From assembly GCF_900094545.1 (NCBI RefSeq), contig NZ_FMAH01000022.1:1-64000 (forward strand): DNA of 64,000 nucleotides, written 5' to 3'. Source of the stretch: Martinezella miluonensis (GTDB lineage Bacteria; Pseudomonadota; Alphaproteobacteria; Rhizobiales; Rhizobiaceae). The notes beneath the pieces are model-generated. The model was not told the DNA's origin and ran no database searches. It saw nothing but the letters and a program-made list of their open reading frames with translations. Positions within the stretch are counted from its first letter, which is position 1; each line of letters starts with the position of its first letter. Positions 1-8,879 of the stretch are shown one piece after another. A program made the position numbers and the translations under genes.

Positions 1-244
1 AGTCATAACCCAGTGCTGAAAGCTGACGATACAATCCGTAGCCTGTCGGGCCGGCCTCATAGCAAAAGCACAGGCGTCCGTGACGTCCGGCAAGCTTGTC
101 GACAAATTTGCGCACTGCATCGGCACGGTTGGCGATTTCGCCGTAATAGCGAACCTCGCCTTTGCGGCCTGCTTCCGCCAGACCGATCGCGATTTTTTCC
201 TTACTCACATCCAAACCAACGTAAAGTGCGATATCATCGACCAC
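1..244 (-). pseudogene. IS110-family transposase, N-terminal part, cut by window edge
   Basis: Reading the minus strand from a GTG at 244 gives about 81 residues with the IS110 RuvC-like start (YVGLDVSKEKIAIGL), followed by RADAVRKFVDKL and YEAGPTGYGLYRQL, which holds the second acidic motif. The frame is open to base 1, so the rest lies outside the window and it is not known whether the gene is intact. It sits back to back with an IS5 fragment, in a cluster of broken elements. The family call is firm; the exact start is less certain. Confidence 0.7.
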
Positions 245-364
245 GGCTCGTCTCCTATGTTTGAGGCTCTGGCTCTGCAGCTAACCCTCGTTCTGAACAT
301 AATGCGAGACGAGCCACCCTGCCGGCCAAGGACATGGGGTCTCAAGGTAGCAGGAGGTGCTGCC

Positions 365-870
365 TTGAGTGATTTGCTGATGTTGACGCCGGAGCAGATG
401 CTGCGGATCGAACCATTCTTTCCGCTGCCGCACGGGGTGCCGCGCGTGGATGATCGCCGGGTGCTGAGCTGCATCCTGTTCGTGATCCGCAACGGCCTTC
501 GCTGGCGGGATGCTCCTGCCGGGTACGGTCCGCACAAAACCATCTACAACCGTTTTATACGCTGGAGCCGATTGGGTGTGTTCAACCGTATCCTGACCGA
601 ACTGGCAGCGCAAAGCGGCGAAACGGACAATCTGATGATCGATGCCACCCATCTAAAGGCGCACCGCACCGCCGCCAGCCTACTCAAAAAGGGGCTCTAC
701 CCCGATGTATCGGACGCAGCCGAGGCGGCCTGACCACCAAGCTGCAGGTCGTGTGCGATGGCAAGGGGCGCCCGCTGCTGCTTCACTTGGCCGAGGGGCA
801 GGCCAATGATCACAAGACTGCTGCCGCAGCGATCGAAGACTTGCCTCGCGCCAATGCCCGAAGGGTCTGA
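365..870 (+). pseudogene. IS5-family transposase remnant (IS427-like, two frames)
   Basis: Two overlapping frames together resemble an IS5/IS427-group transposase. The first runs from TTG 365 (or ATG 380) to TGA 731-733 and has the typical start LTPEQMLRIEPFFPLPHG, then RWRDAPAGYGPHKTIYNRF and a first catalytic Asp in MIDATHLKAHRTAASLLKKG. Homology continues one base back in the next frame (GGLTTKLQVVCDGKGRPLLL), as in elements that use a programmed frameshift. It stops at 868-870 after about 48 residues. The rest of the DDE domain is missing, so the element is dead. Confidence 0.75.
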
Positions 871-1119
871 CCGAGAATGGCATCGACGAACTTCAAAATC
901 TACTCGCAGACATGCGGACGTGGGAAGGTGGTATCCGCCAGTTCCTCGTCGATGAGCACTGCGATCCCGAGATGATCGAACGCGTCATGGCCGATGAAAT
1001 GAAACGCGTCCAATAGCTTCCATCCCTCGACCACGCAAAAATACGTTCGCCGGATGCTCACGAAGTTCCATGGCATGAGGGCGTCTAAATGATACGTGGG
1101 ATTGCCTACTCGCTTACGT
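871..1119. other. Unassigned fragment between IS remnants
   Basis: No intact gene is seen. On the plus strand a stretch without stops (867-1016) reads NGIDELQNLLADMRTWEGG and ends in EMKRVQ before TAG 1014-1016. It has no convincing start codon or ribosome binding site. It may be the tail of an interrupted gene, but I do not recognise it. Confidence 0.3.
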
Positions 1120-1433
1120 TCTGATGGAAACCCGACAAAGTGAAGGGCGCATTGAAGGCGATGCCGATCAAAGCGGATCGGCGCGACGCTGAAGGGATTG
1201 CCCGACTGCTTCATCTGGGCTGGTTCAGGCCTGTACATTGCAAATCCGTGTCGGCACAGCGAGGTTCGCTGCGTGGCCGGAGAAAGATTGCGGACCGTCA
1301 GTCCTCGATCATCCGGCGACGCAGAGGGCTCATCTCAGCCATCTGGATCTCCTGTCTGAAGGATGGGTTTGCAACACCCAAATCCTCTCAGACAGGAGGC
1401 ATCTCTCAAAGCGGCACCAATTGCCGCGACTAG
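1120..1433 (+). pseudogene. IS110-family transposase internal fragment, frameshifted
   Basis: The reading METRQ...VKGALKAMPIKADRRDAEGIARLLHLGWFRP is the part of an IS110 RuvC-like domain that carries the D-x-x-DA motif (KADRRDAEGIA). An extra A near 1137 breaks the frame between ETRQ and VKGAL. After about 1260 the sequence loses similarity. Both ends of the gene are missing. It is a decayed fragment and differs from the IS110 copy at the window start. Confidence 0.6.
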
Positions 1434-1469
1434 CGGCTTAGTTCAATCCGCAGGTCAGAGACATTTTCT

Positions 1470-2642
1470 TCATATCAGTGCAAGCATTCGATCCAGTCGC
1501 GCTTCCCAGCTAAAATCTAGAAGCTTTGGATCATGCAGTCCGATAGCCTCAGGCGGTGATGTAAGTATTTTTTCGGTGCTATAAATCCACTCCGTTGGAT
1601 CGCTCGCTATGGCAACTTGATCTTTGATATCGGCAAGCGCGCCTATGGCTGTGGAGATGATGGGTCTCCCCGCCGCCATATACTCATATAGCTTCATCGG
1701 GAAAACACCCGACATATAACCTGTTGTTAGGTTAGGGAGAACTGCAATATCTGTCCCGCGCAAATAGTTCGGCAGCGTGTCATAGGGCCGGTACCCAAAA
1801 AAATAGACGTTGGGCAGTTCTTTCAAGCGGCCAACGACTGGGCTTTTTTGTCCCACCGGCTCGTCTCCTATGAAGATCCAATTCCAGTCGGGCCGCGCAA
1901 TGGCGCATTGTTCCACGAGCGAGAAATCGAGCTTGTAGTCAGACAAAACTCCTGTGTAGCACAGCTTCGGCCCACTAATTCTAGCCAACTCTGCAGGGAT
2001 TGCTCCAGTATGTCGCGCCTGCGAAAAATGCTCGATATCGGCGACGTTGCGCTCGTAGATACTGCGCTCTCCGGCCACGGCCGCACAGTGAGACTGAAGA
2101 TAGGGGCTTGTCGTAAAGACACGATCCGCTCTTTCGAGAAGCGTCAACTCTGCTCTTCGAAACGTATCGGCGTCCACGCCGGGGATGGCGGCGAGGTCGT
2201 CGACGCAGTGGTAAATTGTGGACCGCACCGGCAACCCGTCCATGATGCCGTCAATATACGGGTGATAGGTCCATACGATAACATCATCACCATTGGGGTT
2301 GCGCTTCAGCCATTTGCGGATCGCTGAGCCAAGCAGCCACCGATTGAAAGCGCGGACAAATCTACTTTTGTGACCGAATGGAATTGTCAGCGGTGCATAG
2401 ACCCAGAGCGTTTGGCCAACTTTCTTTGGGGGAATGAACGCTCTGTTCAGGCGGTCCCATATGCGGAACAGATCACGCGCATTGGCTCTAGGGGCACGAA
2501 TTCCGGGTGACTCGATATAGAGTATTTGATGGCCTCGCTTGGCCAAGCGATCGGCGATATGCTGCTTGTTCGTCCAGTAAGGTGCCGCCCAATCCGCTGT
2601 CGAAAACATGATGAATGTCAGTCGTTTATCGCCACCGATCAC
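1470..2642 (-). CDS. Glycosyltransferase, GT4 type
   Basis: This 390-residue cytoplasmic enzyme probably adds one sugar to the lipid-linked polysaccharide. The C-terminal half has the GT-B nucleotide-sugar site: YTGVLSDYKLD, then FIGDEP, then GVFPMKLYEYMAAGRPIIS near residues 312-329, with the acidic residue and small-residue turn typical of GT4. The N-terminal acceptor domain begins TFIMFSTADWAAPYWTNKQ. The ATG overlaps the stop of the upstream wecB-like gene as ATGA, so it is probably the last gene of the long minus-strand operon. Donor and acceptor sugars cannot be read from the sequence. Confidence 0.85.
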   Translation of the reverse strand: MIGGDKRLTFIMFSTADWAAPYWTNKQHIADRLAKRGHQILYIESPGIRAPRANARDLFRIWDRLNRAFIPPKKVGQTLWVYAPLTIPFGHKSRFVRAFNRWLLGSAIRKWLKRNPNGDDVIVWTYHPYIDGIMDGLPVRSTIYHCVDDLAAIPGVDADTFRRAELTLLERADRVFTTSPYLQSHCAAVAGERSIYERNVADIEHFSQARHTGAIPAELARISGPKLCYTGVLSDYKLDFSLVEQCAIARPDWNWIFIGDEPVGQKSPVVGRLKELPNVYFFGYRPYDTLPNYLRGTDIAVLPNLTTGYMSGVFPMKLYEYMAAGRPIISTAIGALADIKDQVAIASDPTEWIYSTEKILTSPPEAIGLHDPKLLDFSWEARLDRMLALI

Positions 2643-3775
2643 CGCAACGGCTCCTTCGACAGGATGTCGACGATCCGCGCAGCCGCATTGCCGTCCCCGT
2701 AAGGATTGGGTCTTCCGGCCAGCATCGCCTTGCGATGAGACCGCAGCCAGGAACTAGCCAGGGAAACAATATTTTCCTGCTCGATTGGCACCAGACGAGA
2801 GAAGCCGGCGCGTACCCCCTCTGGCCTCTCTGTCGTCCTGCGCAACACGATCACCGGCACGCCGAATGAAGGAGCCTCTTCCTGCAATCCACCTGAATCC
2901 GTCAGCACCAGTTCCGCAGACGAGAGACAAAAGAGAATATCTGCATAGGGCACCGGATCCGCCAGCACGACATTCTCGATCCCATTGAGCCTTGGCATCA
3001 CCAGCGCGCGCACATTTGGATTTAGGTGCACGGGAAAAAAGAACGTGTGATCGGGGAAGCGGTCGGCAAGCATGGCGATCGCGTCGACAATGACATTGAG
3101 GTCATGCGCAAAGCTTTCGCGCCGGTGGCACGTCACGAGCACGAACCGTCCCTGGCTTCGCGCCACCCGCTCCCTGACGGCGGGCGACACGTCACCGGTG
3201 GTCACTCTGCCTCGAAGCTCTTCCAGCGCATCGACGACGGTGTTGCCGGTAACGAAGACTTTGGATGGGGGGACGCCTTCCTTCCGCAATTGTCGTGCCG
3301 ACCGCTCTGTCGGCGCAAAATGCAGGGTAGCCAATGAGGTGACGAGCTTGCGGTTCATTTCCTCCGGAAATGGATTGTAGCGTTCATAGGTCCGCAGACC
3401 CGCTTCCACATGACCAACTGGAATCTGTGCGTAATGTGCAGCCAATGATGCAGAAAGAACCGTCGTCGTGTCCCCTTGAACAAGGACGACGTCCGGTCTT
3501 GCAGCTTGAAAGATCTTTTCGCATGCGCCGATCGCAGCCCCTGTCAACGAGGCAAGCGTTTGATCGGGCTGCATGATGTCCAGATCGACATCCACGGAAA
3601 GCCCGAAGCTAGTCAACGTTTGGCGCAACATCTCACGATGTTGTCCCGTTGAGACCACCGTACAGCGAAAAGTCTCCGGCCGCGCGCAAAGCGCCTTAAT
3701 GACCGGCGCCATCTTGACTGCCTCAGGGCGCGTGCCGACGATGACCATGACATGACGCACGCCGATTTCAGCCAT
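2639..3775 (-). CDS. wecB: UDP-N-acetylglucosamine 2-epimerase (non-hydrolysing)
   Basis: Converts UDP-GlcNAc to UDP-ManNAc. Family hallmarks are GTRPEAVKMAPVIKAL at the start, GHVEAGLRTYERYNPFPEE in the middle, and DSGGLQEEAPSFGVPVIVL with RRTTERPEG near the C-terminus. The frame can be extended upstream to 3847, but the family start fits the ATG at 3775 (MAEIGVRHVMVIVG), giving 378 residues. That ATG overlaps the last codons of the deacetylase-like gene by 8 bases, so coupled translation is likely. The locus may therefore use ManNAc or a derivative as a building block. No WecC-type ManNAc dehydrogenase lies next to it; a related dehydrogenase lies at 28.6-29.9 kb. Confidence 0.9.
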   Translation of the reverse strand: MAEIGVRHVMVIVGTRPEAVKMAPVIKALCARPETFRCTVVSTGQHREMLRQTLTSFGLSVDVDLDIMQPDQTLASLTGAAIGACEKIFQAARPDVVLVQGDTTTVLSASLAAHYAQIPVGHVEAGLRTYERYNPFPEEMNRKLVTSLATLHFAPTERSARQLRKEGVPPSKVFVTGNTVVDALEELRGRVTTGDVSPAVRERVARSQGRFVLVTCHRRESFAHDLNVIVDAIAMLADRFPDHTFFFPVHLNPNVRALVMPRLNGIENVVLADPVPYADILFCLSSAELVLTDSGGLQEEAPSFGVPVIVLRRTTERPEGVRAGFSRLVPIEQENIVSLASSWLRSHRKAMLAGRPNPYGDGNAAARIVDILSKEPLR

Positions 3776-5357
3776 CGACAAAATCCGCCAATGCCATGGT
3801 GGCGCCGCGCCAACGGACAGAGAATGCGAGACCTGACGGGGGGGCAACCGCGGTACCTTCCGTCAGTCCAAAGCCTTTATTCGTTTCCCGCATCGTCAGG
3901 CGCATCTTGGCCGCGATCCAGTCCAAAGTATCCTCTTCATTGAGCCAAAGGATCGGACGACCCGCCATCTCCAATTCGATATGGTCGATAAATTCACAGT
4001 GCCGCGACAGGCGATGCTCCTCAGACCCCCAACCGTAGTCGTAGCGCAGCGAGAATGGATGATCGAGATAGCCAAACAGGCTCCCGGCGGTAACCGCCAC
4101 CGTGAACGCCTGCTTGTTGATCGCCAATGGATCCCCTTCCCTCAGAACACAATCACCATGCAACATGCACTGTTGGCTGTGCGTAACAACCCCCGACCTG
4201 TCACCCGGTATCGTCCCCCCCTTGGCCATCAGCATCTCCGGATCGTTGGCGATGATACCGCCAATGAAACCTTGCAGCCCCGCGCGCTTCAGCGCTTCCG
4301 GTACGTAGGCCGGATTCTGATGGAAGGGCGATACGGCATAGCGCACGGTCAAGCCCGGCAGGCACTGCTCGAGCCAGTCCGAAGAGGTTCGCGCTTCTAT
4401 CTCGCAGGCTTCACCGGAGCCTCCCCAGCGGGGTGCATGCGTCACGGAGTGCGAGAGAACAGCGCCGCCGGCATCCAGAACCTCCTTCATCAGCGCGACG
4501 TGCTCGTCCTTGTCTTCCTGAGCAGTTTTGACCGCCACCGAGAACGGCAGGCCGCGCGCACGGTAGAGTTCGAACAAGGGCCGCGCCGACGCAATGTCTT
4601 CATCGCAATCTAGGCGCATCGTCACTGCCGCGTCATATCCGTGCGGAATTTCCCCAATGACCGGTATGCACGGCCTGTCCTCGTGCCGCCAATCCGCGAT
4701 GAACGCCTCGATCACGGCCCATTCGGCGCTGTCAACCGGACCCACTGGACGATTCCACCAGAGGATGGACGCCGTCTCGTTCTCCAGCAAGGTAACGAAC
4801 GGCAGATCCTCTGCAACACCGGGTGCAGAAGCGACCGCGAGCGTCGTCGCGCTGAGTGCTTCAATCGTCATCGCAATGGACCATGGACCGCCATCGGCCG
4901 TGATCCGTCCGTATCCTAGGTTGTTCCATTCGTCAGCATAGTCAAACCGCAAGAAAGGTCGTGATGAAAATGGTGATGCATTCGCGAGGGGATGCTTGTT
5001 CCAGTTGACCACTGCCGATGATCGCGTCGTCGTATAGATTGGCGTCGGCGGGCACGCCGCCGCATCGGCCCATGCGGAAGCCAGGGGGCCTGGCGCGGCC
5101 AGCCCCGCCAAGGATGCGACCTTGTCGGGCAAGCGACCAAATAGCAGAACTTTGGCGTTTGACCTAGCAGCCGCAGCGACCAGGGGCGCTTGATCCACCC
5201 GGGGCGAGATGAAGACGTAAACATCACCGTCCCCAATTGTCGGCACGGGATCGTCGGATGCCACCATCACCAGACCCCGGGTCACCGATCGGCGGAATGC
5301 TTCTGCGACGGTCTCGGTGGCCGAACCATCAGGTCTACCTGCAAATACGGTGATCAT
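3768..5357 (-). CDS. Polysaccharide-deacetylase-like protein
   Basis: A 529-residue protein whose second half resembles the NodB/CE4 fold. TMRLDCDED supplies the Asp-x-Asp motif, and LSHSVTHAPRW supplies the metal-binding H-x-x-x-H motif about 60 residues later. The first 240 residues are not recognised. There is no clear signal peptide, which suggests action on a cytoplasmic intermediate, although that is inference. It starts 4 bases inside the end of the CapK-like gene (ATGA overlap) and overlaps wecB downstream. CapK-like, deacetylase-like and WecB genes in a row suggest modification of an N-acetylated sugar or acyl group. The substrate is unknown. Confidence 0.7.
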   Translation of the reverse strand: MITVFAGRPDGSATETVAEAFRRSVTRGLVMVASDDPVPTIGDGDVYVFISPRVDQAPLVAAAARSNAKVLLFGRLPDKVASLAGLAAPGPLASAWADAAACPPTPIYTTTRSSAVVNWNKHPLANASPFSSRPFLRFDYADEWNNLGYGRITADGGPWSIAMTIEALSATTLAVASAPGVAEDLPFVTLLENETASILWWNRPVGPVDSAEWAVIEAFIADWRHEDRPCIPVIGEIPHGYDAAVTMRLDCDEDIASARPLFELYRARGLPFSVAVKTAQEDKDEHVALMKEVLDAGGAVLSHSVTHAPRWGGSGEACEIEARTSSDWLEQCLPGLTVRYAVSPFHQNPAYVPEALKRAGLQGFIGGIIANDPEMLMAKGGTIPGDRSGVVTHSQQCMLHGDCVLREGDPLAINKQAFTVAVTAGSLFGYLDHPFSLRYDYGWGSEEHRLSRHCEFIDHIELEMAGRPILWLNEEDTLDWIAAKMRLTMRETNKGFGLTEGTAVAPPSGLAFSVRWRGATMALADFVDG

Positions 5358-6730
5358 TGGCCCGATGCCTCTTCTGGTACGAAATGCCTGAATTTTTGGC
5401 GCAAGCCGACCAGCTTCAGGTCAGCTGGCGTGATGAACTCGACTTCGACATCGTCGGCCCACCACGAGGCAATGCGTTCCCGGATTGCGTTTGTGTCGGC
5501 GGCATCCTCCGGCACAAGCCGAAACACCGGTTTGCCATGGAGCATCTGAATCTGGAATTCCCGAATGCCACCGACGCGATCAAGCACGTCCTGGATAAAG
5601 TGGGTGGGGAGGGGCGTGCCACCCAGCATAATCACGTCGTGAACTCGGCCAACCATACGGGGAATGACGATGCCGTTCGGCTGCTGCGCCAGGATAGCGT
5701 TGTCGCCGGTGCGATAACGCAACAGCGGCATCATCCTGTTGAAAAGCGGCGTTATCACCAACTCACCGCTGCGGGCACCTTCAGGGATATCCGAAAGTCC
5801 TGTTTCTTCTTCGCCCCGCAACTCCGGCCATGCGAAAAACTCGTAAAATCGCATGTCGGAATTCTTTGGATCGATCTGGTAGGCGATGACGCCCGCTTCG
5901 GCCAAGCCATAGCGATCAATCACCTGACATTGCAGCACCCGTTCGATGCGCTCCCGCTGCCGCGCCTCGAGCAACTCGCCGGAAGATTCGAAGATCTGGA
6001 ACCCTTTGTCCTTGCCGCGGGTTGCCTCGACATGGGCTGCGAGTTGATCGGCGGTAGATGGATGGGCGTGCGCCAGATGAGGCCGGATTGACTTGATTCT
6101 GCGCCAGATCTGTTCGAGTTCCTCGCTTGCGAATGTCGCGAAGAAGATATTGTCGCGGTTCATGGCAAAGCACTTCACATGCTCGCGCATGCGGTCCCGC
6201 CATGGAAATACCTCCGGAAATTTCGAGGCGAAATGCAGCTCGCTGCGCCAGTGCGTGTTCCCGACTCGACGACGGCTTTCCTGGGTGATGGCAGAAGACC
6301 AGTCGGCCGCCTCCTGATCATAGTAGATATGAGCGGACGGTCCGGTCGAACCGCCGGTCTTGGCCACATGAATCCGCATGCCGTCCCGATCCTCGCGCAG
6401 CAGCCTTTGGCCCTGTTCGCGAATGACATCCTTCGTCAGATATGGCAGATCCTCGATATATCTGGGGTCGGCAGCCACCTTGGCTGGATCGAAGCCGATC
6501 GAACTGAACAGATCACGATAGTACGGCACCTTGGCGCCGGCAAAGAGGATCGTTTCGGCAAGGCGCGCAGCCGCGCGCGCACGCCGCTCTGCAAATGGGC
6601 GGTCGATCTCTTCTCTGGCCCATCTCGTTTTGCTGCGAATATCGCGAGCCTCGTAGCGCTCTGTGAGAGGGTAGACGATGACCGTCGCCAAGGCCCCGCG
6701 AATGCCGTTCCGAAGAGCGCTAAGAATCAT
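5354..6730 (-). CDS. CapK/PaaK-like adenylate-forming enzyme
   Basis: A 458-residue member of the phenylacetate-CoA-ligase-like family, often found in capsule and O-antigen loci. The phosphate-binding loop AKTGGSTGPSAH is at about 123-134. YGLAEAGVIAYQ and LRYRTGDNAILA follow in the usual order, and a C-terminal domain with VGRVHDVIMLGG completes the fold. Such enzymes activate a carboxylic acid with ATP; in polysaccharide loci they are thought to supply or transfer acyl or amino-acyl decorations. It lies 63 bases after the upstream glycosyltransferase and overlaps the next gene by 4 bases. The acid substrate cannot be predicted. Confidence 0.8.
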   Translation of the reverse strand: MILSALRNGIRGALATVIVYPLTERYEARDIRSKTRWAREEIDRPFAERRARAAARLAETILFAGAKVPYYRDLFSSIGFDPAKVAADPRYIEDLPYLTKDVIREQGQRLLREDRDGMRIHVAKTGGSTGPSAHIYYDQEAADWSSAITQESRRRVGNTHWRSELHFASKFPEVFPWRDRMREHVKCFAMNRDNIFFATFASEELEQIWRRIKSIRPHLAHAHPSTADQLAAHVEATRGKDKGFQIFESSGELLEARQRERIERVLQCQVIDRYGLAEAGVIAYQIDPKNSDMRFYEFFAWPELRGEEETGLSDIPEGARSGELVITPLFNRMMPLLRYRTGDNAILAQQPNGIVIPRMVGRVHDVIMLGGTPLPTHFIQDVLDRVGGIREFQIQMLHGKPVFRLVPEDAADTNAIRERIASWWADDVEVEFITPADLKLVGLRQKFRHFVPEEASGQ

Positions 6731-6793
6731 TGTCTTCCAGCCTTTGAAATTCCGCGTGAAATGTGCCGTGGTAACGGCAAATAGTCTCGCCTG

Positions 6794-7771
6794 TCAACGC
6801 GCAGCCGCAAGCCTGTGGTAGAGTTCCAGCAACGGCTCGACGGCGCGATTCCAGGTAAAATTCTTGTTTACGTGGCGCCGCAGCTGCTCCGATGGTGGCG
6901 ATTCTACTGCCTTTATCAACGCAACGGCAATTCCCTCTACATCGTCGCTGTCGACATACAGAGCATGATCTCCAAAATACTCGCGGGTGGAGCCTTCGCC
7001 GGTGACCACGAGCCGCGCACCTGCAGCCGATGCCTCCAAAGCAGCAAGGCCCGGCGTTTCCAACGTCGAAGGGAGACAGAAAACCTCGCAAGCAGCATAT
7101 GCAGACCGCAGCAACGGGCTATCGTGATCAAGTGCGCCCAAATGGCGGACATTCGGACCGGCCTCAGCGAGACAAGCCTCACCATATTCTGCGTCTCGGA
7201 TATGACCAAAGAGTATCAATGGCTTGCCGGCCTGCTTTGCTGCGCGGATCAACGCCAACTGGTTCTTGCGTGGCTCTATATTGCCGACATTGAGCACAAA
7301 CGGCCCGTCAACCTCGAAGGCGGAGCGGAAAAGTCCAGGGTCAACCGGCTCTCCGAACCACGGATCGCAGGCATTGCGCACCGTGTGGAAGCGTTCGCGC
7401 GATAGACCGAGTATGGTCGAGATACGGTCGCTTTCTACATCGCCATTAGTAACGATCGCATCGGCCAAGGAAAGCTGCGCGGCGATTTCGGCGATCGGGT
7501 AGAGATGCTTAGTTTCTTCCGTCAGCCAGAGGCTGGCGGAAATGACGAGGGGAATGCCCCGCGCCTTCGCGTAGTTGCACAGATGTACGGAGCCGCCCAT
7601 ACACGAGAAAAAATGAAATATGTCCGCCTTGTCGAGATCGCCACGCCAGGGATCGTGCCGCACGACATCCGCGCCGGCGTTCAACAGATACTGTTCATAT
7701 TTCAGGAGCTGGATTTCGCCACCGCCCGGCGTTTCGAACGCCCAGGGATAAGTCGCATAGACAATCTGCAT
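6794..7771 (-). CDS. Glycosyltransferase, GT4 type
   Basis: A 325-residue GT-B enzyme. The N-terminus MQIVYATYPWAFETPGGGE has the glycine-rich acceptor-domain loop. VLNVGNIEPRKNQLALI and LPSTLETPGLAALEASAAG (the E-x7-E type nucleotide-sugar site) mark the C-terminal domain. Its PGGGE start closely resembles that of the gene at 15.4 kb, so the two may be paralogues acting on similar acceptors. The ATG shares one base with the stop codon of the preceding gene (TGATG), indicating coupled translation. Confidence 0.85.
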   Translation of the reverse strand: MQIVYATYPWAFETPGGGEIQLLKYEQYLLNAGADVVRHDPWRGDLDKADIFHFFSCMGGSVHLCNYAKARGIPLVISASLWLTEETKHLYPIAEIAAQLSLADAIVTNGDVESDRISTILGLSRERFHTVRNACDPWFGEPVDPGLFRSAFEVDGPFVLNVGNIEPRKNQLALIRAAKQAGKPLILFGHIRDAEYGEACLAEAGPNVRHLGALDHDSPLLRSAYAACEVFCLPSTLETPGLAALEASAAGARLVVTGEGSTREYFGDHALYVDSDDVEGIAVALIKAVESPPSEQLRRHVNKNFTWNRAVEPLLELYHRLAAAR

Positions 7772-8856
7772 CAGGCCGCTCCCAAGCCGTCGATAGCAGT
7801 CAGGACAAGCCTGCCGTCTGCCTCTGTCCGCAGTTCCTCAAAGCGTTTCTTCCGCAAGGAGGCGTGGCCAGCGTGGTCGCCATCTATAAGAAAAGCCGCG
7901 ATCGCCGCTGCCGCCGCTGCCTTGTCATCCTCCGGAATCAGCAATGCCGCAGACCCCAACACTTCCAATATTGCGGGAACGGGAGTTACGAACATCGGTT
8001 TATCAAAGGCCAGCGCATCGAGGGCGGGCACGCAGAACCCTTCGTGAGACGAGTGCGCGATGCAGGCCGTCGTCATTTCATAGAGCGCCTTCAATTGGCG
8101 ATCCGATATGCCGTGATGCAAGGTGACAGGCACGCCATGGGTTTCCTCAATGGCCTTTGCGTGCTCCTTGATGAGGTCGACATAGGGGCCTGTTGCAGGA
8201 CCACCGACGATATCGAGCGCGATCGGCATTTTCAGCGCCGCCAGCTCTCCGGCGATTTCGACAATATCTAGAACGCCCTTATGTGCAACGATACGTCCCA
8301 CGTAGAGGATATGCCGCCTCTCCGAAGCAGCCGGGAGATCTTCGGCCTGAACAACGTTCCAACGGTCAGCTCCGATAAGCGGCGGGCAGATGACAATTCG
8401 GTCCTTGTGACGCGCCAGAGCATCCGCGTCGAACGCCTCGAACAGACAGTTCGCCGTTGCTTCAGAATTGGCCATTATGACATCGAACTTGGCGAGAAGC
8501 GGACGCTGTTCGAGGCCCAGCCGGCAGTTTTCGATTGTGCGCTCGTCGGCACGATCAATCAATTCAGGCGGTGTGACATTGTGAAAATAGGCAATCTTGG
8601 TATTCGATAGAGCGATAATATCGTCGAGCGCAGGATCGAAGATCGAATGATTGAAAAAGATGATATCCTGGGGCTGGACTGCCGTCCAGAATGCCGACCG
8701 GGTTTCAACAATGTGAGGCTCTTGAACGTCTGTATGTTCAGCCCAAAGCCGAACACTGCGCCCTGCTTTCTCCGCTAGAATGGCGATCTGCCGTGCGAAG
8801 CTGCCGACGGCGTCGTTCAAAACGATATCCCGGGCATGAATATGCACTGTGCTCAA
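7771..8856 (-). CDS. Glycosyltransferase, GT4 type, TTG start
   Basis: A 361-residue GT-B enzyme. HILYVGRIVAHKGVLDIVEIA and the site HSSHEGFCVPALDALAFDKPM identify GT4. The chosen start is TTG at 8856, preceded by GAGAGAACAGCC as ribosome binding site. It follows the exporter ATPase by 23 bases and shares a base with the next glycosyltransferase, so it is probably part of the exporter operon. The YFHNVTPPEL stretch is common in mannosyl- and rhamnosyl-type GT4 enzymes, but this is not enough to assign the sugar. Confidence 0.85.
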   Translation of the reverse strand: MSTVHIHARDIVLNDAVGSFARQIAILAEKAGRSVRLWAEHTDVQEPHIVETRSAFWTAVQPQDIIFFNHSIFDPALDDIIALSNTKIAYFHNVTPPELIDRADERTIENCRLGLEQRPLLAKFDVIMANSEATANCLFEAFDADALARHKDRIVICPPLIGADRWNVVQAEDLPAASERRHILYVGRIVAHKGVLDIVEIAGELAALKMPIALDIVGGPATGPYVDLIKEHAKAIEETHGVPVTLHHGISDRQLKALYEMTTACIAHSSHEGFCVPALDALAFDKPMFVTPVPAILEVLGSAALLIPEDDKAAAAAAIAAFLIDGDHAGHASLRKKRFEELRTEADGRLVLTAIDGLGAA

Positions 8857-8879
8857 GGCTGTTCTCTCTATATTATGGC

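Noticed and set aside
205..652. Minus-strand open frames of 112 and 123 residues over the IS5 fragment
   Set aside because: They mirror the transposase coding frame and have no family likeness or ribosome binding site.
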